From assembly GCF_003096075.1 (NCBI RefSeq), contig NZ_CP015449.1:496001-560000 (forward strand): DNA of 64,000 bases, written 5' to 3'. The stretch is from Dietzia lutea. Its GTDB lineage: Bacteria; Actinomycetota; Actinomycetes; Mycobacteriales; Mycobacteriaceae. The translations under genes were made by a program, and so were the position numbers. Positions 50,640-58,134 of the stretch are shown here, piece after piece; position 1 is the first letter of the stretch, and every line of letters starts with the position of its first letter. The notes beneath the pieces were generated by a model. The model did not search any database. It was not told where the DNA came from and saw nothing but the letters and a program-made list of their open reading frames with translations.

Positions 50640-51634
50640 GCGAGACCGATCGCGCGTCCGGATCCGAGCCCGACGGCTGGGAACCGTGCAGCGATTCCTC
50701 GCTGCGTCGGGGCGACTCGCTGGAGGGTTCGGGCTCGCGGGGGATGCGGTGGTTGATGCTGGAGCTCGCCGGGCCGTGGGGCCATTCGGCGTTGCTCGAG
50801 TCGCCGTCCCTGCTGTCCGCCGATCTCGGTCGGCAGATCGCCCGCAGAGCCCAGGCGGCGGACGTGAGGGTTGCGGCGATCCGCAGGCCGGGTCGTCGTC
50901 GTCACCCCGATGAGCGCCGGTGGCGCTGGGCGCTGGCCGATTCCCGCCCCGGCCGGGAGGCGGTGCGCTGGGGCGAGGCGGACGGCCCCGCCGGCTACCT
51001 CGAGATCCCCCTGGACGACACGGCGACGAACCCCGCCGCCCCCACCGCCGGCGCGGACCCCACCGACCCCGCCGCGCCGGGTCCCACCGCCGCCAGCACG
51101 CCGACCGGCCCGCCGGAGCCGCTCGTCGCGGTCTGCGCGCACGGCCGGCACGACCAGTGCTGCGCGGTCCGCGGCCGACGCGCCACGGCGCGCATCGCCG
51201 AGCGGTACCCCGACGCCACGTGGGAGTGCTCGCACCTGGGCGGGGACCGGTTCGCTGCGACGATGATCGTCCTGCCGCACGGGCTCTACTACGGCCGCGT
51301 CGACCTGGCGGAGGACCCGGCCGGCCTCGTCGACCGCTACCTGGAGGGCCGCGTCGACCCGCGGCACCTGCGCGGACGCAGCAGTCTGCCGGCGGTTGTG
51401 CAGGTCGCGCAGCACCACGCCCGTGAACTCGTGGGTGACGACCGCATCGACGCGCTGGCGCCGCTCGACGTCGTCGAATCGGACGGCCGCGCCGAGGTGA
51501 TCCTGGACGGGCCGCGTGGGCAGATCGAGGTGCGGCTGCGCGAGACGTGGAGCGAGCCGATCTTCACGATGTGCCAGGCGCGCAGGCCCGGCCCGGTCAG
51601 AGAGTGGGAGCTCCTCGGCATCCGCGAGGGGTGA
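50636..51634 (+). CDS. Sucrase/ferredoxin-like family protein
   Basis: A 332-residue protein of the Suc_Fer-like (thioredoxin-fold ferredoxin) family. VCAHGRHDQCCAVRGR near residue 165 and WECSHLGGDRFAATMIVLPH near 200 carry the Cys residues expected to hold a 2Fe-2S cluster. A Pro/Ala/Thr-rich insert lies just before the first motif. Members may act in electron transfer; they are not sucrases despite the name. Translational coupling to the cupin gene (GTGA overlap) suggests that it supplies electrons to, or reactivates, that enzyme; this is inference. Confidence 0.82.
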   Translation: MSETDRASGSEPDGWEPCSDSSLRRGDSLEGSGSRGMRWLMLELAGPWGHSALLESPSLLSADLGRQIARRAQAADVRVAAIRRPGRRRHPDERRWRWALADSRPGREAVRWGEADGPAGYLEIPLDDTATNPAAPTAGADPTDPAAPGPTAASTPTGPPEPLVAVCAHGRHDQCCAVRGRRATARIAERYPDATWECSHLGGDRFAATMIVLPHGLYYGRVDLAEDPAGLVDRYLEGRVDPRHLRGRSSLPAVVQVAQHHARELVGDDRIDALAPLDVVESDGRAEVILDGPRGQIEVRLRETWSEPIFTMCQARRPGPVREWELLGIREG

Positions 51635-51798
51635 CGCGCCACGACGCGGCGGGCGACCCGGCACCGAGGGCTTTTGATCGGGGAAACTGACGTGGCGATC
51701 CCCGCACTCTGCGGTGGCCAGCCGGGAGGGCGGCTCTTACGGTTGGGGGTAAACCGTGACGTCTGACCGGGGGCCTCGGGCGCCCGGAGAAGGGATAG

Positions 51799-52206
51799 GT
51801 GACAACAATGCACGTACTTCCCAGCAGAATCCACACGATCATCGGCCTGCTCGTGGGCGTGGTCCTCATCGCGGCTCCGTGGATCTTCGGCTTCGCTGAC
51901 GTCGGCGCGGCCATGTGGACGGCGATCGTCATCGGCGTGGTGATCGTGTTGAGTGAGCTCACGACCACCAGCCCCGCGAGCCCGGTCAAGCTCGTGCCCA
52001 TGCGGATCCATGTGTGGATGGACGTTCTGGTTGGCCTCGTTCTGGCGGTGTCGCCGTGGATCTTCGGCTTCGCGGACAACGACGCCAACGTGTGGGTGCC
52101 GCACCTCGTGGTCGGCATCGCCGTGATCGGCTACGCGCTGATCACGCGCACCGACGATGCGGCGGCCGCACGGGCCCCGCGGGCGGGGACGACGACCGCC
52201 GCCTGA
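51799..52206 (+). CDS. SPW-repeat membrane protein
   Basis: A 135-residue membrane protein with four hydrophobic segments and two SPW-type repeats (APWIFGFAD and SPWIFGFAD) in equivalent positions of the two halves. The family is common in actinobacteria and of unknown function, often stress-induced. The GTG start has GAAGGG upstream. A strong hairpin terminator follows the gene. Confidence 0.85.
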   Translation: MTTMHVLPSRIHTIIGLLVGVVLIAAPWIFGFADVGAAMWTAIVIGVVIVLSELTTTSPASPVKLVPMRIHVWMDVLVGLVLAVSPWIFGFADNDANVWVPHLVVGIAVIGYALITRTDDAAAARAPRAGTTTAA

Positions 52207-52252
52207 CCTTGGCCGTCGGAGACGACGACGAGGCCCCGCGCCTGCTCGACAC

Positions 52253-52293
52253 GAGAGCCGCCGCCCGGTTGGACGTACCGGGCGGCGGCTCTC
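52253..52293. terminator. Strong bidirectional hairpin between the SPW and dioxygenase genes
   Basis: A perfect 17-bp stem (52253-52269 with 52277-52293; arm GAGAGCCGCCGCCCGGT) closes a 7-nt loop and is followed by ATTTGCG. It lies in the gap between two convergent genes. Confidence 0.85.
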
Positions 52294-52391
52294 ATTTGCG
52301 CCGAGGAGGCCCTGCCGACCTGCATCGAAAAGGCAGTTTCGCCCGGACGTTCCTGGGCAAACGCGGGCCGAACCGTCTTCTCGAGCACCGA

Positions 52392-53363
52392 TCAGGCGGG
52401 CTCGAACACCGGCTCGGACAGGGAGTCGGCCACGGCCTCGGCGACGGTCTCCTCGAGCGGGATGGTGCAGGCCAGGGGCTCGCTGCCGGGCCAGTCGTGG
52501 CCCCAGTAGCTGTCGGCGGTGATGTTCTGCGGCAGGTACTGGTCCTCGTCCACCATGAGGCCGTCGTAGCCGTACTCGATGTCCCAGCCGCCGGGCGCGC
52601 GCAGGTAGTAGGACACCATCTTGTCGTTGGTGTGGCGGCCGAGGGTGGAGGAGATGCCGAACCCGTGCTCGGTGGTGCGCTCCATGGCCTGGGCGACCAT
52701 GTCCATCTCGGCCACCTCGAGCATGATGTGCACGATCCCCGGGCCCATGTGCGGGGCGGGCATCACGGCGAAGCTGTGGTGGCGCGGGTTGACGCCCATG
52801 AACTGGATGCGCAGCGGCGGCATGCCGGGGGCGGCCGGGAACGGGAACGCGCCGCGGGTGTGGAAGCCCAGCACGTCGCGGTAGGAGCCGATGGTGGCGT
52901 CGTAGTCGGTGGTGGGGACCACGAGGTGGCCCAGGCCCAGCTCGTCGGTGACGAACTCGGTGCGGTACTTGGTGGAGACCTTGGAGTGGTCCAGCTCGGC
53001 GCCGTGGAAGATCTCCAGGCGCTGACCGCAGGGGTCCTCCAGGGTGAGGGCGCCGTCGACCTTGATGGCCTGCGCCTCGTCGTGGGTGAGGTCGCGGTAG
53101 GCGATGCCGTGCTCGGCGAGGGTGGCCCGGACGCGGTCCAGGGCGATCTCGTCGCGCACCTCCCAGCCCACCGCGGCGAGGTTGTCCTTCTCGGCGCGGC
53201 GCAGCGTGATGCGGCGGGCGCGCTCGTCGAGGCGCAGGTGGAGGGTGTCGTCGTCGCCGCCGGCGCCCACACCCAGGTCGAGAACGTCGTGGGCGAGGGT
53301 GCGCCAGCGGTCGAGGTCGGTGGTGTCGATTCTGAGGTAGCCGAGGGCCCGGATGTCGCCCAT
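52392..53363 (-). CDS. Extradiol ring-cleavage dioxygenase (BphC/HsaC type)
   Basis: A two-domain type I extradiol dioxygenase of 323 residues that should open a catechol ring next to the hydroxyls using Fe(II). Metal ligands are His in [10 protein letters not shown], His in NPRHHSFAV and Glu in WDIEYGYDG, as in BphC and the steroid enzyme HsaC. The best fit is a 2,3-dihydroxybiphenyl or 3,4-DHSA-type substrate; other genes of such a pathway are not here except the PcaL-like fusion. AAAGGA precedes the ATG. Its 5' end is duplicated at 57569-57749. Confidence 0.87.
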   Translation of the reverse strand: MGDIRALGYLRIDTTDLDRWRTLAHDVLDLGVGAGGDDDTLHLRLDERARRITLRRAEKDNLAAVGWEVRDEIALDRVRATLAEHGIAYRDLTHDEAQAIKVDGALTLEDPCGQRLEIFHGAELDHSKVSTKYRTEFVTDELGLGHLVVPTTDYDATIGSYRDVLGFHTRGAFPFPAAPGMPPLRIQFMGVNPRHHSFAVMPAPHMGPGIVHIMLEVAEMDMVAQAMERTTEHGFGISSTLGRHTNDKMVSYYLRAPGGWDIEYGYDGLMVDEDQYLPQNITADSYWGHDWPGSEPLACTIPLEETVAEAVADSLSEPVFEPA

Positions 53364-53530
53364 GGAGTGTCCTTTCGCCGATGAGGGTCCCGGCGTGCCG
53401 GGGTGCCGCCGTCCGCCGCGCCGCGCGCGCCGTAGGGAGGGATGAGGACACTGTGACCGCGCTGTGGCGCGCGTCACCGGTTGATTCCGGTGGGTGGGAA
53501 AGGTGCAGGTGGGGCGGAGGGTCTTATGAC
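53183..53530. repeat. Segmental direct repeat, copy 1 (dioxygenase 5' end and intergenic region)
   Basis: About 345 bp that recur at 57569-57915 in the same orientation with a low level of mismatch. Both copies start at TGTCCTTCTCGGCGCGGCGC, cross the dioxygenase start codon, and run into the start of the neighbouring plus-strand gene (GAGGACACTGTGACCGCG). The pair brackets the sulfatase/FGE genes. Confidence 0.85.
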
Positions 53531-54340
53531 GACGACGAGGCTAGCGGACCGGAGTGTGACGACGACGAGCTGCCCGATCGCCCGGCCGATCTCCTCGAAT
53601 CGGTGGTGCAGTACATCGACGGGGTGTGCGCCGAGCGTGGCGAGCCGGCCGGGGCCTTTCACTATGCCGGGTGCGGCCGGTCGGACGTGGGGCCGGCGCT
53701 GCTCGTGCGGCAGCCGGAGCGGGTGACCGCGGCCGTGCTGTGCGGTGTTCCGGCGGGTGACGTCGACCCGGTGGGCATCGCCGCGCCGGTCATCGCGATG
53801 GCCGGGGTCTATGACGCCGACGTGGCGATCGCCGATGTCGCCGCCCTCGCCCACGGCGCGCCGGACGGGCGGTTGGTGGTGTTGGAGCGGGTCGGTGGGC
53901 CGGCGCCGCTCGAGGCTCCCGAGCTGGTGGCCGCTGAGCTCGTCCGACTGGCGCCCACGCCGGGGTTCGCGACGATCGCCGAGCGCACCGACGCTGGCAT
54001 GGCCGTGCGCCGGGCGGTGTTGGGCGATGCCCACGTGGACCGGGCGACCGCCGCCGCGACCGACCTGACGCGCGAGTTCCAGCAGTTCATCACCGACTAC
54101 GCGTGGGGCGGTATCTGGACGCGGCCCGGGTTGGACCGTCGGGCGCGCTCGATGATCACCCTCACGGCTCTCGTGGCTCGCGGCCACCACGAGGAACTGG
54201 CGATGCATCCGCGCGCGGCCCGCACGAACGGGCTGAGCCCGGACGAGATCCGCGAGCTGCTACTACAGACCGCCATCTACTGCGGCGTGCCCGACGCCAA
54301 CACCGCCTTCAGGATCGCGAAGCAGACCTTGGAGGGTTAG
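53453..54340 (+). CDS. PcaL-like fusion with degenerate lactonase and 4-carboxymuconolactone decarboxylase domain
   Basis: In actinobacteria PcaL fuses 3-oxoadipate enol-lactonase with 4-carboxymuconolactone decarboxylase. This 295-residue protein has a plausible C-terminal decarboxylase (about 190-295; WTRPGLDRRARSMITLTALV and HPRAARTNGLSPDEIRELLL). The N-terminal half keeps scraps of an alpha/beta hydrolase, but it is much shortened and where the nucleophile elbow GxSxGG should be it reads GCGRSD, so lactonase activity is very unlikely. A CMD-like peroxidase/decarboxylase (AhpD fold) may be the only working part. The GTG start follows GAGG; the first 60 residues are unusual and also occur in the duplicated remnant at 57840. 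Confidence 0.75.
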   Translation: MTALWRASPVDSGGWERCRWGGGSYDDDEASGPECDDDELPDRPADLLESVVQYIDGVCAERGEPAGAFHYAGCGRSDVGPALLVRQPERVTAAVLCGVPAGDVDPVGIAAPVIAMAGVYDADVAIADVAALAHGAPDGRLVVLERVGGPAPLEAPELVAAELVRLAPTPGFATIAERTDAGMAVRRAVLGDAHVDRATAAATDLTREFQQFITDYAWGGIWTRPGLDRRARSMITLTALVARGHHEELAMHPRAARTNGLSPDEIRELLLQTAIYCGVPDANTAFRIAKQTLEG

Positions 54341-54384
54341 CCCGCGCAAGCTGCCGGGTAAGGCCGCCTGTGCATGCCGCCAGC

Positions 54385-56145
54385 TCAGGACATCGCTACC
54401 GACCCCAGGGACCCCGCCCCCAGCGATCCCGACGGGAGCGGCTCGGGCACGGGGATCGGGACGTCCGGGGTGGTGTGGGTGCCCGCCATCTTCTCCACGA
54501 GCTTGGCGTGCATAGTCGCCACGAGCTCGGGCCGGAACTGCAGCGGCGCGGACGGGTTGGCGAGGTTGCTCAGCTCGTGGGGGTCCACGTGCAGGTCGTA
54601 CAGCTCGGCCTGCGTCGGGGCGACTCCGGCGGGGTCGAAGTAGACGGCGTACTTGTAGCGGTGGTCGCGGACGGCCCGGATGTGGTTGGGCCTCTTCACG
54701 ATGTCCTGGCCGTCGGCGGCGGCGGCGTTCTCGTCGTCGAAGGTGAACATGACCGTGTCCTGGACGTCGGCGACGGGCGCGGACGGTGAGGTGACGGCCT
54801 GCTCGATCACCGGCACGAGGCTGGCGCCGCGGAATGTGAAGGCGTCGGGGTCGGGGATCTCGGCCAGACCCGCCATGGTGGGCATGAGGTCCACGAGCGA
54901 GGCCAGTGCGGGGGTCGTGACGGGTGCCGGGAACATCACGGGGTTGCTCACGATGAGCGGGACGCGCAGCGTCTCCTCGTATGCGTTGAAGGCCTTCTGG
55001 CGCAGGCCGCCGTGGGACATGCCCATCTCGCCGTGGTCGGAGATGCGGAAGATGACGGTGCGGTCGCGGACCTCGGGGCGGGCGTCGAGGGTGTCGAGGA
55101 CGGTGCCGAGGTGCTGGTCCACGATCGTGTGGAGGTAGGCGTAGAAATTGGCGTAGTCGCGGGCCCCGCGCTCGGTGGGTAGGGGGCCGAGCGCGCCGGC
55201 GATGAGCAGCTGGGACTGCACCTGGGCGCTGGGCTTGTGGTTGAGCGCGAGGTGTTCGGTGTAGGTCGCCGGCAGTTCGATGCCCTGGAGGAAGGCTCCG
55301 GGGGCGGCGGGGCCGTAGTTGCCGCAGTCGCCGTCCTGTTCGTCCCACGTCTTGGGGAAGGACAGGATGTCGTGCGGGTTGGCCAGGGAGATGATGAGCG
55401 CGAAGGGCTGGTCCTCGCTCTGCTCGACGGTGGACAGGAACTCCACGGCCTGGTCGGTGACGTGGCCGTCGTTGTCCGCGCACCCGCCGCCGAAGTTTTT
55501 CACGGCGGTGTCGCCGCCGAAGTCCGGGCCCTCCCAGCCGAGGAAGCCGTATTCGGCGATGTCCTCCGGGGTCGGGCTGCCGCCGTCGGCGCCCTTGCTG
55601 ATGTGCCACTTGCCGCGGTAGTGCACGCGGTACCCGGCGGAGCCGAGGATGCGCGCCATGTTCTGTTCGGAGGTGGAGAGCGTGGCCTCGCCTGCGGAGA
55701 GGGTGCCGCCCTCGGTGAGGGTGGCGGTGACCCCGTGCTCGGCGGGGAACTTGCCGGTGAAGAACGTGCTGCGGCTCGGCGAGCACATGGCGGTGGAGCA
55801 GAAGGCGTTCTCGAAGCTCAGCCCGTTGTCGACGAGCCGGCGACGATTGGGCAGGTTCTCGTCGGCCCAGCCGGCGGGCCAGTGCATGGGGGCGCGCTCC
55901 TGGTCGGTGATGAACAGGATGATGTTGGGGCGCCGGATCATCTGTCCGGCGGGCTGGTCGTCGGGGGCGTCCGGCCCGCCGGGCTCGGTCGACGGCGGCG
56001 TTCCGGTGCTGCCGTTGGCGCTGCCGAGGCCGGCGCTGGTCATGACGCCGGCAACCGTGGCGGCGGTGCCTGCGAGGAAGTCTCGTCGGGGGAGGGCGCC
56101 CATGGTCTCGCGGGCGGTGGTCAGGGTGGGATCGGCATCGGCCAT
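54385..56145 (-). CDS. Tat-exported type I arylsulfatase
   Basis: A sulfatase of 586 residues that hydrolyses sulfate esters outside the cytoplasm. A Tat signal (PRRDFLAGTAATVAGVMTSA) opens the protein. The active-site sulfatase motif is in AMCSPSRSTFFTGKFP (Cys-x-Pro-x-Arg), where Cys must be converted to formylglycine; PNIILFITDQER at the start of the domain and RISDHGEMGMSHG supply the metal-binding Asp/Asn residues. The FGE gene lies about 100 bp upstream in the same direction, so the pair is probably co-transcribed: the enzyme is matured in the cytoplasm and then exported folded. Natural substrate unknown. Confidence 0.9.
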   Translation of the reverse strand: MADADPTLTTARETMGALPRRDFLAGTAATVAGVMTSAGLGSANGSTGTPPSTEPGGPDAPDDQPAGQMIRRPNIILFITDQERAPMHWPAGWADENLPNRRRLVDNGLSFENAFCSTAMCSPSRSTFFTGKFPAEHGVTATLTEGGTLSAGEATLSTSEQNMARILGSAGYRVHYRGKWHISKGADGGSPTPEDIAEYGFLGWEGPDFGGDTAVKNFGGGCADNDGHVTDQAVEFLSTVEQSEDQPFALIISLANPHDILSFPKTWDEQDGDCGNYGPAAPGAFLQGIELPATYTEHLALNHKPSAQVQSQLLIAGALGPLPTERGARDYANFYAYLHTIVDQHLGTVLDTLDARPEVRDRTVIFRISDHGEMGMSHGGLRQKAFNAYEETLRVPLIVSNPVMFPAPVTTPALASLVDLMPTMAGLAEIPDPDAFTFRGASLVPVIEQAVTSPSAPVADVQDTVMFTFDDENAAAADGQDIVKRPNHIRAVRDHRYKYAVYFDPAGVAPTQAELYDLHVDPHELSNLANPSAPLQFRPELVATMHAKLVEKMAGTHTTPDVPIPVPEPLPSGSLGAGSLGSVAMS

Positions 56146-56248
56146 CGCGGCTTTTCCTGTCCTGGGGAAGGTGGGCGGCGTGGAGGAGACGCCACCGGTT
56201 CCAACCTAAGACACCGAGTGGCGCCGGATGAGAAAAACCGAAGAATCT

Positions 56249-57166
56249 TTAGAAGCGCTGGACACAGCGGAAACCGAGATGGGAGGTCGAGGAGTCCACG
56301 TCCTCGGCCTGCCGGGCGGCCGGTCGGTATCGCCGGCAGTAGTTCGGTGCGCACAGGTGAGACCCGCCCTTGATGACCTTGCGGGTGTGCGAGCTTCGCG
56401 AGGTGGAGGTCCCCGGGTTACAGCAGGATCCGGCACCGGGGGTTGCGGTGGGCCCGGCCTGCCGGGCCGCAGCGTGGTGGGAGTCGGTGGCGGGGGAGTC
56501 GGTCCACTCCCACACGTTGCCGATGGTGTCCAGCAGGCCGTAGCCGTTGGCGGGGTATTTGCCGACGGGACTGGTGCGGGCGTGTCCGTGCGGGTCGAGG
56601 TTCTGCCGGGGGAATTCGCCGTGCCAGGTGTTGGCCATGACGCGGCCGCCCGGCGAGAGCTCGTCTCCCCACTGGAACCGGGTGCCGTCGGCGCCGCCGC
56701 GCGCGGCGTATTCCCATTCGGCTTCGGTGGGGAGCTCCAGGCCGGCCCAGTGGGCGTAGGCGTGGGCGTCGGCGTGGGAGACGTGCACGACCGGATGATC
56801 CGGGTGGGCGGGGGCGCCGTCGTTCTGCGGGTGGCGCCATGTGGTGCCGGGGACGTAGTTCCACCAGCGCCGGAAGTCGTCCAACGGCACGGGCTGCGCA
56901 GGTGGGGTGAACTGCAGCGACCCGGCGACGAGCAGGGTCGGGTCAGCGCCGGGGTAGTCGGCGGGGTCCGGCGGGATCTCGGCGGTGGTGACGTGCCCGG
57001 TCTCGCGGACGAACTCGGCGAACTGGGCGTTGGTCACCGGCGTGCGGTCGATCCGGAACCCCTCGATCCGGCGGGTGTGGGCGGGCCGTTCCTCCGGGTA
57101 GTTCCGGTCGCTGCCCATGACGAACTCTCCGCCAGGGATGGCGACCATGTCGTGGCGAGGGGGCAT
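56249..57166 (-). CDS. Formylglycine-generating enzyme (SUMF1/FGE family)
   Basis: A copper-dependent oxidase of 305 residues that turns the sulfatase active-site Cys into formylglycine. The FGE fold is seen from VAIPGGEFVMGSD to GFRCVQRF; the paired catalytic cysteines are in CAPNYCRRYRPAARQ near residue 272, and calcium-binding segments such as GNVWEWTDSP are present. ATG 57166 (MPPRHDMVAIPGG) is preceded by GAAAGG; a longer frame to 57328 is Pro/Ala-rich and improbable. It stands directly upstream of its likely client sulfatase. Confidence 0.9.
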   Translation of the reverse strand: MPPRHDMVAIPGGEFVMGSDRNYPEERPAHTRRIEGFRIDRTPVTNAQFAEFVRETGHVTTAEIPPDPADYPGADPTLLVAGSLQFTPPAQPVPLDDFRRWWNYVPGTTWRHPQNDGAPAHPDHPVVHVSHADAHAYAHWAGLELPTEAEWEYAARGGADGTRFQWGDELSPGGRVMANTWHGEFPRQNLDPHGHARTSPVGKYPANGYGLLDTIGNVWEWTDSPATDSHHAAARQAGPTATPGAGSCCNPGTSTSRSSHTRKVIKGGSHLCAPNYCRRYRPAARQAEDVDSSTSHLGFRCVQRF

Positions 57167-57451
57167 CTGGGGCCTTTCGGTGGGTGCGCCGGACGCCCGA
57201 ATGATCTCACCGCCGGCCCCGCCGCGCGGGGCGTTCGTCGACGCGCCGACCGCGTGGCGGGCACCGGGCATGTCTGCGCGTGGTGGCGCGGAAACGATAG
57301 GGGCGACGACGACGAGGTGCCCATCCACCCGGAGGTTCTCTGAGTCGTTGGAGGCTTGGGGGCCACCGAATATTTCCTCTGGGGCAGCAGTTGCCGTTGG
57401 GGGCCGGTGATCGCGTTCATGGGGACCACCGGCCCCGTGTCAGGGATTGAC
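57167..57451. other. Gap upstream of the FGE gene
   Basis: I see no gene I can support. The segment contains stretches similar to the start of an unusual plus-strand reading frame and the string GGCGACGACGACGAG, which also occurs near 53525-53540 and 57915-57935, consistent with rearranged duplicate material. Confidence 0.35.
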
Positions 57452-57568
57452 CTACTGGCTCGCGGCGGCGTGCTCGCGCAGGTTGTGGGTGCCGGCGTCG
57501 ATCCAGATCGTGGTGTGGAAGATGCGGTCCAGGATGGCGTCGGCGTGAACCCGGAGCCCAAGCGCTGG
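57452..57568 (-). pseudogene. Fragment resembling the C-terminus of an IS21-type IstB ATPase
   Basis: On the minus strand the frame reads LRVHADAILDRIFHTTIWI followed by a short tail and a TAG at 57452. The ADAILDRI-x-H pattern is like the end of IstB helper proteins of IS21-family elements. The fragment is fused directly to the truncated dioxygenase copy at 57568/57569, so the element has been almost completely lost. The assignment rests on a short match and is tentative. Confidence 0.4.
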
Positions 57569-57749
57569 TGTCCTTCTCGGCGCGGCGCAGCGTTATGCGG
57601 CGGGCGCGCTCGTCGAGGCGCAGGTAGAGGGTGTCGTCGTCGCCGCCGGCGCACTCGCCCAGGTCGAGGACGTCGTGGGCGAGGGTGCGCCAGCGGTCGA
57701 GGTCGGTGGTGTCGATGGTGAGGTAGCCGAGGGCCCGGATGTCGCCCAT
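57569..57749 (-). pseudogene. Truncated duplicate of the dioxygenase 5' end
   Basis: Starting at 57749 the frame encodes MGDIRALGYLTIDTTDLDRW and continues for 60 residues with only a few substitutions relative to the intact dioxygenase, then breaks off and runs into unrelated IS-like sequence. It lacks all three metal ligands and cannot be functional. It forms part of the second copy of the 345-bp duplicated segment. Confidence 0.85.
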
Positions 57750-57839
57750 GGAGTGTCCTTTCGCCGATAAGGGTCTCGGCGTGCCGGGGGTGCCGCCGTC
57801 CGCCGCGCCGCGCGCGTCCGGGGGAGGGATGAGGACACT

Positions 57840-58134
57840 GTGACCGCGTTATGGCGCGCGTCACCGGGCGATTCCCCAGCGGGTGGGAAATGCCCAGGTG
57901 GGGTGGCGGGTGTTATGGCGACGACGACAACAAGGTGCTCGCCCTCTCGGCCGACTTCGCCGACCCGGTGGTGCGCCACATCGGCGGGGTGTTCGCGAGC
58001 GGAGCGTGCCGGCCGGGGCCTTTCACCACGCCGGGTGTGGCCGGTCGGATGTTCAACCGGCCTGCTCACGCCGGATGCGGGCGCGCGGCGGCGGCCGCCG
58101 AGTGCGCATACCCACCGAGCCGCTTACGCGCTCA
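57840..58134 (+). pseudogene. Degenerate duplicate of the PcaL-like gene 5' end
   Basis: The first bases (GTGACCGCGTTATGGCGCGCG) copy the start of the PcaL-like gene at 53453. After about 75 bp the copies drift apart with indels; short matches persist in another frame (for example an IGGVFASGACRPGPF stretch versus IDGVCAERGEPAGAF). It ends exactly at the left end of the IS1634-family element. Not functional. Confidence 0.7.
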
